DNA from: Leucocoprinus leucothites | Taxonomy: Eukaryota; Basidiomycota; Agaricomycetes; Agaricales; Agaricaceae | Assembly (NCBI GenBank): GCA_013368445.1 | Contig: JAACJO010000076.1 | Coordinates: 1-33,451 of the forward strand | DNA length: 33,451 nt | Reading direction: 5' to 3' | In this document: piece after piece, positions 1 to 10,942 of the stretch | How the letters are laid out: each line of letters starts with the position of its first letter | Position numbering within the stretch: position 1 is the first letter of the stretch | The notes under the pieces: generated by a model | Told to the model about the DNA's origin: nothing | The model's database searches: none | The model's input: only the letters and a program-made list of their open reading frames with translations | Program-made: the position numbers and the translations under genes

Positions 1-2975
1 AACAAAGTTACCTGTAACAGATCGTCGAGACTGTCCGTCTTGTGCCCAATCACTATCAGAACAAGCAATGATGGCCTGATTAGAAGCTCCATCAAATACG
101 AGTCGATAATTGCGCATTGATTGCAAATATTGCAGCACATGGAGTCCAGCCTGGAAGTGTGCATTGGAAGGGGCAGCAGATTGCTGGGAGAGTTTGACAA
201 CCACAAAGGATATGTCAGGTCTCGATCCAATCATAAGATACATCAGCGATCCGACTAACTGTTGGTAACAAGTTCTAAACTTAGGATCTACCTTATTGAC
301 ATAGGGTTCAAAGATGAATCTGGATGGCAGTGTGTGAATTTTGCGCCTTTAGGAATTTCAAACTTCTCAAGAATCTTATCAAGGTATTTCACTTGATCTA
401 TATAGAGTTTTCTCTCTTTTCGATTGTGTGATATGTTCATGCCTAGGAACTCAGAAAGTTCACCTTAGTCACGACATTCCCAAGTAGTCATGAATTTTTG
501 CTTCAACTCGGAGAGGAGCAGGGAATTCTTTTTACCCATAAAGAAGACATCATCCACATAAATGACTGCAAAGACATGCTCGCTGGTCTTGGGATGTGTG
601 AAATGATAAATGCCAGCGTTGGACTTACAGCGCTTAAATCCCAGTTTCAGCATTGATGAAGTGAGTGCTTTCCACCAAGATAAGCTGGCTTGTTTTAGAC
701 CATAGATTGCTTTGTGTAATCTCCAGACTTTCTTCTCATGGCCAGGGAGTCAGAATCCTTTTGGCTGCTCCATGTAGATCTCTTCATCCAGATCGCCATA
801 TAAATAGGCTGTTTTGATGTCAACAGAGTGAAGGTCAAAGTCCTCAAGTGCTGCAATGCCAAGAAGTAGGCGCGCAGTCTCATATCGGACAACTGGAGAA
901 AAGAGTTCATTGAAGTCGATTCCCTCAATCTGGGAGAACCCTTTCGCAACAAGGTGAGAGCGATAACGATTATCGGACTTGATGTTGTAAACCCATCTAT
1001 TTTTAATAGCTCTCCTTCCTTTCAGGAGATCAACGAGCTCGTATACACCACACTTGTGAAGCACGTCTAATTCCTCAAGCATCGCTTTTTGCCATTTAAT
1101 CTGAGTATCAGCGTCTAAATTTGCGATATCTCGAAACTGTTCAGGAACTGGCCCATTGGTGCGTTGTGCAAGAAGGAAATCAACTAATTTTACCCCCCTT
1201 CCTTCATGAACTTCGCAAAATCGGTAGGTGACTGTTTATTATTGTCAATCCTACTATCTGGGTGAGGGATATGCCAATTTTGTAATCTGTTCTGAGCTTC
1301 CTCATTGGAAATTGCTCCAGGAATAGGTCAATACTGAGCACAATTGTGTGGTAAGTTAGGATTGAGTTCCCTATATCATTGGATGACATCAAGAGGGTCG
1401 CTCCTATCACCATACACATTTCCTGGTCTGTTCGGAGGTTGAAACATTTCGCCTAGGATGGCAATTTTCATGTTCAGTGACCCAGCAGTTAAGCCGTTCT
1501 AGTGCATCAAGATCATTCTGGATCAAAGGTCACGGTGGCGGTACCTCAGGTGGAGATGGAGACCGAGCACGTTTACATGGACCAGGTTCTTGTCATGAAG
1601 GTCCCGAGAAGGAGGTAACTCAACTTCTTCTTTCTCTTCTTTCAGATCGCAATCATCAGGATCAGCGTAAGAGAGAGGTGGGCTTGGCGATCTAGGAGTT
1701 GAAGGTGTTCTAGGGTGTGGAAGAGCATGAGGTGAAGGTGCACAAGCGGCTCTCCTCCTCGAGGTGTAGGCAGATGGTCTACATGTGGAACATTTGGAAT
1801 AGTTGAGATTGGAGGAATCTCAGTGTGAGGCAGCTCAGGGTGTGCCGCAGGTTTTTGGTCTGGACATTTAGGGAACATCTTTTCATCAAAGATGACAGTC
1901 GGCGAGATAAACTTGGCATTCCTTGAGTATGGCAGAGAAAAATATAATTCTTCTCCCGATCATATCCAATGAAGATCATCAGTTCAGATTTCACAGATAA
2001 TTTATTTGGGTGCATTTCATCCAGAAGAAACACATATGCAGCACAACTGAATACTCATAGGTGACTGATGTCAGGTTTATGTCCATGTACTAACTCAAAT
2101 GGAGTTTTCCATTGGATGTGGTTCATCAATGTGCGATTGTAGATGTGGTTGCGGTGTTAATCACGAAATCCCACCATGACTCTGGAAGACATGTGTGAAG
2201 TTGCATGGATTGCACCTTCTCATGCAATGTTCAGTTCAATCTTTCTGCTTGCCTATTCTGTTGATGGATGTGGGGCGCACTTGGTGTGAACTCAATCCCT
2301 TTCACCCTAAGATAATCTTGCAGGGTACTTGCTACGAATTCTCCTCCTCAATCAGATGTGAATTGACAAATCTATTTGCCAAACTAGTTCGTAATGTAAG
2401 TCAGAAGCTCAACCATACAGGGAGCTGCTTCAGCTTTTGATCACAGAAGCACCACATGGGCAAAAGAGGAGTAATCATCCAATAAGGTCATGACCCATTT
2501 GTACTTATGGTAAGATACGATGGGGAGCTCAAAGAGATCACTGTGAATGTGCTCAAAGGCTTCTTTGGCCCAAATTGGGTTATCATTAAAGGGTTTCTGG
2601 TGCATCTTCCCTTTCATGCAGCCTGGACAAGGGTGCGAATGATCAGGAATTGAAACCTGAGGTCCATTCAGCATGGAGTCAGAAGTTTTGCTCAACACGT
2701 GATTAGACAGATGTCCTAAACGTTGATGCCAGATATTATAGTCAGGATGCTGAGCTACGTGGCTCGAAGCATTCGAATGTATAATTCAACATCTTACTGT
2801 TTGTAGCATAGGCTGCCACTCAGAACGAGGAGCCGCTGTCAAAATGGCATTGCCTGACTCATCCCTAAAGATAGTACCATGTTTATTGGCCTTGCTGTGC
2901 AACCTGGATTCCAGGAGTTGACCGGCAGACATGAGGCAATCATGCATACCCTTTACATAGAACACAGGGACAATG
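1..2975 (-). pseudogene. copia pol remnant: integrase, reverse transcriptase, RNase H
   Basis: After a one-base frame change near 2970-3000 the GAG-pre-integrase region reads WHQRLGHLSNHV with CPGCMKGKMH, the His/His/Cys/Cys zinc-binding pattern. The integrase start follows (EAFEHIHSDLFELPIVS, LLDDYSSFAHV). The region from about 2430 to 1780 is broken into several frames; its end reads NKLSVKSELMIFIGYD. RT begins around 1082 (LVAKGFSQIEGIDFNELFSPV) and continues in the same frame past a TGA at 750 and past YVDDVFFMG (about 560). A TAA follows at about 463. RNase H (SDSDWAQDGQSRRSVTGNF) reaches the window edge. The catalytic motifs survive but the coding frame does not. Confidence 0.9.
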
Positions 2976-3036
2976 GAGTCACTGCAGTGATCATTTTTCC
3001 ATTATCATGGATCTCGTGTTTGATCAGAACAGTGCC

Positions 3037-4917
3037 TCAACCCAGTATAGATAGGGGAGTGTTCTTGTTAGCTGTCTGAATTTCACCGAATTTCCCCATT
3101 TCAATTGTAGAAAAATCGTCTAAATAGGGTGTGAAATGTGCAGAAGCACCTGAATCAAGAATCCAAGAAGCAGTTCACGGAGGTGCTTTCTTTCCCTTAC
3201 AGTGGCAACATAAAGCTTTCTCACACTTAGATAGGTTTACACAGCGTGGCACGGAGGTCAAATCACAATTTAATAAAAGCCCCACAGGGGCAACCAAAAT
3301 AGTGCGTGATACAAGACAAGTATATACAGGAGCCGGAGATGACATAACTAGTCCACGAAAATGTTCAGCATGGCCAGGAGTGCTCACATGGGAGCGGGCT
3401 CGAGAGGGATGACAGGCCCTTTCTCAGTTGTGCTGTGGCATCACCATATCAGTGTTTATCCAATCAGAGATAGAAGAAAAGACTTGCGTTGTCCACAACC
3501 CAGAAGGCCACCCATCAGAATCCTCCCTCTCAGAGTCGGATTCGAGCATCAGATCAGCTGGAGGAGTCAACCTCAGTGACGGTGGGCATTCGTCCATGTT
3601 CTCCCCATAATAAGGAATTTCCTCAATAATGGAGCCCGTCATTTCAGCTTCAACCGCGAGGTCGGTGAGCCTTTCATCCCAGATTTTCAGAACCTTATCC
3701 TTGGTAGCTTTCGAGCTTCTTCAACGATATCCCTCGGACTGAGGAGATTCGGAGATTCGCTCCTGAAGCCGCAGTGTATTCTTTCACGCTTCTGCAACAA
3801 GGTGGCATGTGGATGACAAAGGGCCTGCGTTAGCCAGTTCTGCCAGCGAGGCGATCTGGTTTGCGAGGAGAGGACAGTTAGCGATAGCGGGGGCAGCGAA
3901 ACCAATGGCACTGGAAGCGCCATATTGAGGAGCGATGGTGGTGACTCCAGAGGAGTTGGAGGTGTCGGCATCGGTCGTAGCTTCATTAGCAGTGCCCTTG
4001 CCTTTCTTGCCTCCTCTCTTACCACGTTTTCCTTTCTTGCCATCTCCACTGGGATTGCCAGGTTGGTTGTTACCAGGCTTCTGGCCAGTGCCTTGATTAG
4101 GAGGCTGCTGCTGCTGTGGCTGCTGCTGGGGCTGTGATCAAAACAGCCCTTGTTGTCCTTGCCCCTGGTGTTGTTGATTGCTGGGGTTCTGATTCTGCTG
4201 CCATTGACCATTGGAGTGGCCGGTGTGAGAAGCAGAAGCAGTCATCTTCTGGGACCAAGCAGCCTGGATGGTGCTACGGACCAGATCCCATGTAAGTTGG
4301 GACATTTGTGTTTGGTTTGCAAGGATAGACTGCACTAAGGTTTCCATCCCTTGTGGGACAGTGCGAAGCAGAATCATGGCATGGATCACCTCGGGAAGTC
4401 GCGCAGTCATGCCTTCAATCCAAGTGAAGAGAGATTCAAGCTCAGTGATGGACTGAGCCAGATCCATGTTTCCGGGGAGAGACCAGGAGATGGCACAGAC
4501 AAAGTCGCCATAGACTGATGTAGGACCTTGGATGCCATAAAGGTGTTGGAGACCTTCCCAAGTGTTGTTGGGGTCTCCTTGGATGATTAAACGGAGCATG
4601 GAATCTGGGACAGCTTGGATCAGCATGCCAATCGCAGATTGCTCAAGGAAGTTCCAGCGACATTCTTCTTTGTCTCAATGCGCAATGGAGGTGGCAACCT
4701 CTGCAGCATTTGTGATGACATTGTTCTCACCAACAATGAGAGAAGCAATAGAAGGAAGAGTGGGGACAATTCCTTGTGTGACAGTCCAACCCGTAAGAGG
4801 GGTTCCAGGGGTCATGATCATGGAGAGAAATCCCTGCATCCTCATAGACCAGAATTGGTAGTTCTGTGGGCCTTGAAGGATGGGAATGCAAGAAGCTCCA
4901 TTGTTGATAGAAGACAT
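3037..4917 (-). pseudogene. copia gag-protease reading frame with seven TGA stops
   Basis: From ATG at 4917 (MSSINNGASCIP) one frame can be followed through gag to the protease. The gag core is recognisable by W/F-rich helices such as NYQFWSMRMQGFL. A Gln/Pro-rich and then Lys/Arg/Gly-rich linker follows (about 4135-3950). A Cys-rich stretch ending CEKALCCHCKGKKAPP may be a degenerate zinc-binding segment. The protease has the active-site DSGA in WILDSGASAHFT. The frame is cut by stops at 4675, 4138, 3784, 3721, 3424, 3175 and 3037, and every one is TGA. Shortly after 3037 the frame shifts by one. Gag would package element RNA and the protease would process the polyprotein, but neither can be made whole from this copy. 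Confidence 0.85.
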
Positions 4918-5252
4918 TCTGAAAAGAAGTTGTCAGTCAACGTTGTTCATTAGAAGCAGCAGTAATGCGCTAATCAAGCAAGGTTTCAAACCCAAATTGC
5001 CTAAGGGCTAGGGTAAGACACAGAAATGAGAAGGGATGCTGGGCCCTTCACAAGGTACAGCGGTGGTGCTAGGAAGCGGCCTTCCCATAACAGGTTGATC
5101 TAGTCCTTCTCAGACATCAAATACAGCAAGCTAGTCAGCTAGTGCGATATTGAGCTGGCGATCAGGGCCCATAACCTGTTGAAGCAGCAACGGGGAGCGT
5201 AGCGGTGAAGGTAGATGACGAGGTCAAGACTCACTTTACTAGGTAGTTAGTC

Positions 5253-5523
5253 TGTTATGGGAGTTATATCAAGATAGTAGTTGCGACTGAGAAAGTAGAA
5301 TTGACTGAGAAACTACAAGGAAAATACAAGGTATTTATACTAGAATGTCCGAATAATATCTACAATATAGAGGACATTACACCATTGTTTCGAGGTAGTA
5401 AAGGGTACAGATGCAATGTATAATAAAACATGTATAGTCTGCACAAAGTATTGGTGTGTAAACATAGTGGTATCCAATAATAGAATGCATATGTCATAAT
5501 TGAGAGTGAACACAAACATAACA
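5253..5523 (-). repeat. 5' LTR of the copia element
   Basis: The 271-bp segment starts TGTTATG and ends CATAACA, a perfect 7-bp terminal inverted repeat of the TG...CA form expected for an LTR. It sits about 335 bp upstream of the gag ATG on the minus strand, where a 5' LTR plus leader should be. The partner LTR is outside the window, so the boundaries rest on the terminal repeat and position, not on an LTR-LTR alignment. I could not match the bases just inside the LTR (read from 5252 downward) to a particular tRNA primer-binding site. Confidence 0.75.
5331..5339 (-). promoter_or_regulatory. TATA box inside the LTR
   Basis: On the minus strand this reads TATAAATAC, a good TATA box, about 190 bp into the LTR and pointing toward gag. 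It is the likely promoter for the retroelement transcript. Inferred from motif and position only. Confidence 0.5.
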
Positions 5524-6746
5524 GCATGTAGACGTGCATGTGATTCAACAGAGATACATCATCTCTGGCTGACTCAGAACACCTGGTGCCTTATGCTTCT
5601 AGTTTGAATAGCAATTTGCCATTCCTGATGGTCTGCTAATGGAGTTGCCTGAGTGCAAGGTTACACATGTTGTTATGACATCCAACCCAGCAGGTGTTGT
5701 TTACCCCCCACCATTCCTCAATCCAAATAATCCAAGGCGTGAGCTGAAGAATTTCATTCCATTGACAAACTTCTTCTCCATTGCCAGGTGTATTCCTGCC
5801 CATCCCAGAATATCCCAGGATGTATGGTGCAGGTCACCTAATCACTGCTACTTCAGTGCAAATGAATAAGTCACCCAGATTTTGTCCAATTTATTATTCC
5901 CCTGTACAAAATGCTCCTTTCATCAGTCTGAGAAACATTTATGGACAACTTTTTTATCCGGACAAAATTGACGGAGTTATTTCATGAAAGCTCCCGGGAA
6001 TTGGCAGGGTGGTGTCATGGCATACATATATAGAAGGTACTTCCTAAAGTAGTATATTCCTAATCATATAATCCATTCAAAAAGTCGGTAGGAACCTCTG
6101 GAATACAACAGTACTGCCTCAAACTGGATGCTCGGACTTTGGTTTGATGCAGCCACACAGTCTTTCACACAGTGAAGAGCCAGGAATAATGAATTCTGCA
6201 CATATATTGAGGACACTTCTGTAGGCGCCTACAATTTTATTTTATTATTTTATTATTATTATTATTATTTATTTTTCAGTCAAGGTCCAAACCAAATCGG
6301 CACTTGCACTGGGGTGACCTGCACCATAAATGAAAGTCCCGCCTAAGGCCTTGCTATCTCCTCCCTATGAAATACACCCAAAACACGCCGTGCTAGCAGT
6401 ATTCTCTGTTGAGTACTTGCTTGTCCATAATGGGGAAGCAACAAGGATCATAGGGATGGTGTTTCAAAAAAAGAAAATAGAGGGAGCACAACAGACATAT
6501 GGGTATCATAGACAAAGGCATATGATAATGTGTAAAGAAATTGCAGAAGAATAGCGTTATCCATGATAAAAATGATGCAGGGGGCGACTCCGTTAATCAA
6601 AGGCCCTGTATATACCATACACATACAGCACAACTCCTTCAGACATCCAGAGCTTGGATGTTTCAGGAGAGCTGACAACAGAACAAGGTCACTGTCAAGC
6701 ATCATCGAATCCAGGTACGTGATCGGTCGAGGCTTTGTGTGGCCTC
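5524..6746. other. AT-rich spacer without recognisable gene
   Basis: Short open stretches exist on both strands (for example 5639-5869 and 5781-5987 plus, 6448-6753 minus), but they overlap, are AT-biased, and show no domain or splice pattern I recognise. The stretch lies between the retroelement LTR and the NLR remnant and contains a TTA microsatellite. It may be older transposon debris. Confidence 0.5.
6236..6276. repeat. TTA/TTTA microsatellite
   Basis: About 40 bp made almost entirely of TTTA and TTA units, ending in attttt. A simple repeat in the AT-rich spacer. Confidence 0.9.
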
Positions 6747-8927
6747 TCAACATAAAAGACTGATCAGGGCAGCAGGAGGATGGCCAGTGAGAGGGGCGAT
6801 GGTCTTCAACATTGACTTGACTCTCGTCACAATAATCTCCCTCTCAATATCCGGAGGCTGCGAATGATGATAAATATAGGGAACCAGGCGAATGACTATT
6901 GCATCGAACAAAAGAGTCGTGGTTTCATAGAAAGAGAGAATAGCTTGATTGTGGCACGAAATAGGGAGCTTGCCCACCATCCCAGGTCCTTGTACCGACT
7001 TTACCTTCATTCGGTATGCTGCGCCAAGTTCCTAGCGCCAATGTCCTCAGGAGGCTCCAAGTAATACAGGGCATCGAGGATCTATCATCCAACAAGGTTG
7101 TCGTATGCCAACTTCCAAGGGAGCGCCGCTATGTTGGGATAGATCTAAACATGTTCCTTCGTCGACGTTAACCCCGGCGAGTGTAGGTCCGGATGTGCCA
7201 TTTGAATAACCATAATTCCAGGGCCAAACACAAAGCTGTGGTAGTGCGTAGGATAATGCTTGCTGAGCAACAAAACGATCCTTCACGGTAAGGTAGTACT
7301 TACCTGTAGAGCCCTTGAAGTTCCAGCATCGGCATGCTGAGTCTCACGTCCACAGTTATCTCCAGTGAAGTGAAAGAACTGCTCTGCGGAAAGGTGGAAG
7401 ACATTGGCAATAATATCTAGACTCACATCACTGAAGAAATAATCAGGAGGATTTTCTGGACCGTCGTCCTGAGTTTTGGCGGGACTCACTACACGATGAG
7501 GGTATAGAAAAGTCCATCTCTGCCAACATGTTGTCCACGCCAGCTTTAGTAGAGACATCCTTCATGAACTCAACCACAATGCGCAGCTGGTCTTTGGGGC
7601 CATACATCCTGGATGAAACAAACCATGGTCGCCATGTAGATCCAAAGCCCAGCAAGGGCCTCCTCCGATAGCCATGACTCAGGAAGGCCGTACTTCTCCT
7701 GGGTCTTCTTGAACTCGTTGGTCAGGTAGGTTAGGATCTCATGATAAATTGCCTGTGATACAGGAAGTTCAATACGGGAGCGAACGGGGGACACGGCGGC
7801 GGGATTTATGGTCCGGATGATGGCGTCTTTGGGCCAACAGGTGATGAACCAGCGGAATGGCGTTGTACGATTGTGAGCAGAAGTTGCGATAAGTTCAATC
7901 ATCTTGCACTGAGCTGCCGTTCCACGGCACTCATTCAGCCCATCAACAATCACAACACGCTCATCAAGACCGCTCCCTGCAATAATAACCTTAGCAAGGG
8001 GTGAACGAGCAAGTCCTCGAACCGGGTTGATAATGACTTTTTCACGAGAGCGGGGTTATCGATCATGCGCCTATCAACAATTTCTCGGAATGAGGGGCAC
8101 GTAGTAGCAATTTGATATGCAATGGACGTAAAGACGCGTTGAGGGTCATTGCGATCTGCATTGGAACGGGAAAAGAAGAGGGTGGCAGCAAGCTTGTTTA
8201 TGGGCGCCAAAGTCTCGGCACAGCTCTGTGCAACAGCTGTCTTGCCGACACCAAAGGGACCGCGCATCCAGAGAATGGCTTCCTTGCGATCTGAGACCCC
8301 CAGTGCCCAGTTGGTGATGAGGGCGATGTAGTCCTGACGCGTACCAAGATGACATTTTGGGGGTGGGTAGCGAGCGCTGGAGTTGTGGAATGCATCAGGC
8401 ATCGAGTGCTTGAGGAGTTCTTTAACTCCTAATTGCCACGCGAGACCAATAGTTCAGCTCAAAGGTGACGTGAAGCTCATCAGAGCCCCCAGGGGAGGGT
8501 TCATTGAATTGAGGGCCATTGAAAACAAGATGATGTGCATTGCGGAACATTTCACGCGTATGGAGATGCTGCGGTGGCGAGGAAGCAGTAGGTGGTAGAA
8601 TAGCAGGAGACGAAGTAGGAGGTGCGCGATTCAGAGGCTCCGGATCGGGAAGCACAAGAGTAGGTGCCGTGGAAGGCAGGGGGGTGACAGGCGATTGCTG
8701 AGGCAGGGGTGTAGATTGAAGAGCAGGAACTTCAGACTGGGTGGAATATACAGCCCAGTAAAGGTAGTCAAAGATTTTAGTGAGAAATTGGGGAGAGTCT
8801 TCCGGTGGCATTGCGTACGGAGGGGGATGTGGACTGGTGGACGTTGGAGGAGAAATGACACAGCGAGTGCGCGAGGCTGATTATCATGTACATCAAAGAT
8901 CACGAGAACACACTGGGTGGCGACCAT
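6747..8927 (-). pseudogene. NACHT-domain NLR-like NTPase, frameshifted
   Basis: The sequence encodes an agaricomycete-type NACHT protein. From ATG 8927 there is a Pro/Ser-rich head, then MFRNAHHLVFNGPQF, then MPDAFHNSSARYPPPKCH just before the NTPase domain. Walker A is GPFGVGKT (about 8240-8265), FFSRS follows, and Walker B is VVIVDGLNEC (about 7930-7960). Downstream pieces read ALAGLWIYMATM, DQLRIVVEFMKDVSTKAG and SLDIIANVFHLSAEQFFHF. These pieces lie in different frames with no splice sites between them: a break near 8420, one in a short C run at 7998-8001 between Walker A and B, one near 7610 and several from 7520 to 7440. An ORF at 6747-7010 may hold the 3' remnant, but I cannot tie it to the family. 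Intact relatives are thought to act in fungal non-self recognition and heterokaryon incompatibility; this copy should not yield a full protein. Confidence 0.85.
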
Positions 8928-9205
8928 TGATGCAGGTGCGACTCTCGTTTTGACATGGACGATTTAGGTCCAAACCGTTGAAGGTTTTCGAGCAGGAATA
9001 TCGGAAGTTACAAGCTCATTCTTTCAGTTTTGGATGACGAACCTGCAAGCAACAAGTGCAACGCTAAGAGTGTGTCAGAGAGCCGAAAAATCGAACGAAA
9101 TTATTGATGCGTCGCGTGATGACGTACTGACTCTTCCATCTTCACTCTATCATCCCCGGTCGACTGCCCTAGTCTTGAGGTGATGGACAAGAGCTCCAAA
9201 AGTGA

Positions 9206-10942
9206 ATGACATATAATTATCGATACTTTTTCAGCCGCTTATCAACTATTCTATTTCGGCGAATCATGACCACGAATCCTCGTCCTTCCGATTACAAGCA
9301 ATGGACACGCGAGCAGCTCATTGAGAGGCTCGTTGCTCTTGAAGGTCCTAGATCTGTGGCTGCTGGGTCTGCCTCCCATTCACCTCCCCCCGCTTCGACT
9401 ACAGCTGCGAGTATATCCACCACCAAAAATATCGTCGCGACAAAATCACCTAAAGAATTCAACTTTGCAAATCACCCCAAACGTAAAATCGCACTTAAAT
9501 TCTGCTACTCTGGCTGGGAATACGGTGGACTCGCATATCAGACAGGACATGTAACACAATTACCGACGGTGGAGGGTGTATTGTTTGACGCGATGGCCAA
9601 GGCGAGGTTGATAGACCCGAACGTGGGGATGGAGGGGTGTGGATGGGAGAAGTGTGGGAGGACGGATAAGGGTGTGTCTGCTGCTGGCCAGGTTGTTTCG
9701 CTTTGGGTGAGGAGTGCTGTGGGTGGTGCTTCTGCCCAAGGAGAACATGAGCAAGAGGTGGAGGTGGTGAAGACGGGAGAAGAGCAGAGTGCCTCAGATG
9801 TTGATGAAGACTCTGGTCTACCTGGACTTGGAGAGGAAGATTTTGGAACATTGGATCTTTCGAGGCCTTCGTCGCCTAAACCGTCGTCAAAACAAGCCAT
9901 AATGGATTCTGCAGCAACCCCGAAACTCAAAAAAGAGCTAGACTACGTCGCCATTCTCAACCGCCTCCTACCACCCACAATCCGAATCCTAGCCTGGGCC
10001 CCCGTCGCATCAACCTTTTCCGCACGATTCTCATGCCAATACCGACACTACAAATACTTTTTCTCCTCCCATTCCCTGGATATATCAGCCATGCGCGAGG
10101 CCGCTTCGAAACTGATTGGCGAACACGATTTTCGTAATCTGTGTAAAGTCGATGCCCAGAAACAGATTACGAGGTTTAGAAGGATCATTACAAGAGCTGA
10201 TATCGAGTCCGTTGATTCGAATTCCGTCATGGATCACGCAGAAAGGGGAGAAGGGATGTATGTGTTTAATCTCGTCGGAAGCGCCTTCCTATATCATCAA
10301 GTCCGACATATCATGGCCATTCTCTTCCTCATTGGCACGGGACTCGAGAAACCTTCACTAGTGACAAAACTGATGAACGTAGCCCGCGGCGCCGAACCAG
10401 CAGCAGGCGACGATGAAGATGTTGTCGAAGCTAAGCCTGAATATCAGATGGCCGACGCTTTACCACTTATGCTTTGGGATTGCGGTTACGCAGAGGAAGA
10501 TGTCAAATGGCGCAGCGAGTCGTTTGAGCCTGATACCATTGTTTCCTCAACAGACGAAGACACGAGACGGAGTGGACAAGGTACAGATACCGATCTATAC
10601 CACCAACTGCACTCCATATGGAATCGCTCCCGTGTGTACACCCTACTCGATCGCCACTTCCTCCAAGCTGCAGAACGATACCATCGACCTCCTCAGTCAA
10701 TCTTACCGCTCTCCTCTATATCTACCACTGCCACTAGTGCTACCGATTTCGACGTTCCAGTAAACTACCCTCTCGGCGGAGGCGCATACAAACGTGCAAT
10801 AAAATACGTTCCGATGCTTAAACGGAATCGCCTGGATACGGTGGAAAAAATAAATGAACGGTGGAGGCTTGGCAAGGGGCTGAGAAGAGCTGAGAGGAGA
10901 GGAAATAATGGCAATGGAGGTATTGACGATGGAGATGAATGA
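9206..10942 (+). CDS. DEG1: tRNA pseudouridine(38/39) synthase, Deg1/PUS3 type
   Basis: An intronless 578-residue TruA-family protein. It isomerises U38/U39 in the anticodon arm of tRNAs. The catalytic Asp is in KCGRTDKGVSAAGQV (D about 154). Other family blocks are FCYSGWEYGGLAYQ (about 99-112), ARFSCQYRHYKYFF (about 273-286), GEHDFRNLCKVD (about 305-316) and GSAFLYHQVRHIMAILFLIGTG (about 358-379). An acidic insert at about 172-235 separates the first two blocks, and a basic tail (WRLGKGLRRAERRG) ends the protein. Two starts are possible. ATG 9206 has T at -3 and is directly preceded by an in-frame TGA. ATG 9266, 20 codons in, has A at -3 and begins MTTNPRPSDY. The first 20 residues are Arg- and aromatic-rich with no acidic residue, like a mitochondrial presequence. 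It is transcribed divergently from the NLR remnant. Family assignment is secure. Confidence 0.96.
   Translation: MTYNYRYFFSRLSTILFRRIMTTNPRPSDYKQWTREQLIERLVALEGPRSVAAGSASHSPPPASTTAASISTTKNIVATKSPKEFNFANHPKRKIALKFCYSGWEYGGLAYQTGHVTQLPTVEGVLFDAMAKARLIDPNVGMEGCGWEKCGRTDKGVSAAGQVVSLWVRSAVGGASAQGEHEQEVEVVKTGEEQSASDVDEDSGLPGLGEEDFGTLDLSRPSSPKPSSKQAIMDSAATPKLKKELDYVAILNRLLPPTIRILAWAPVASTFSARFSCQYRHYKYFFSSHSLDISAMREAASKLIGEHDFRNLCKVDAQKQITRFRRIITRADIESVDSNSVMDHAERGEGMYVFNLVGSAFLYHQVRHIMAILFLIGTGLEKPSLVTKLMNVARGAEPAAGDDEDVVEAKPEYQMADALPLMLWDCGYAEEDVKWRSESFEPDTIVSSTDEDTRRSGQGTDTDLYHQLHSIWNRSRVYTLLDRHFLQAAERYHRPPQSILPLSSISTTATSATDFDVPVNYPLGGGAYKRAIKYVPMLKRNRLDTVEKINERWRLGKGLRRAERRGNNGNGGIDDGDE

Larger units (their letters stand above)
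1..5523 (-). mobile_element. Ty1/copia LTR retrotransposon, decayed, 3' end outside window
   Basis: Read on the minus strand from the LTR at 5253-5523, the order is leader, gag (from 4917), aspartic protease (around 3115-3170), GAG-pre-integrase zinc finger and integrase (about 2770-1780), reverse transcriptase (about 1200-450) and RNase H (to position 1). Protease before integrase before RT is the copia order. Diagnostic strings are WILDSGASAHFT (protease), CPGC after WHQRLGH (integrase zinc finger), YVDD (RT catalytic core) and SDSDWAQD (RNase H). The 3' end and 3' LTR lie beyond the left edge. Many in-frame stops and at least two frame changes show that this copy cannot act autonomously. 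Five bases outside the LTR (gcatg, 5524-5528) would be the target-site duplicate if the other end carries the same five. Confidence 0.95.

Noticed and set aside
3687..4211. 174-codon minus-strand ORF
   Set aside because: It is an out-of-frame shadow of the gag linker. The real frame reads SQPQQQPQQQ then a KGKRGKRGGKKG stretch and connects gag to the protease.
9495..9930. Two overlapping minus-strand ORFs of 118 and 130 codons
   Set aside because: Antisense to PUS3. They are Ser/Pro/His-rich because the sense strand is acidic and Gly-rich there.
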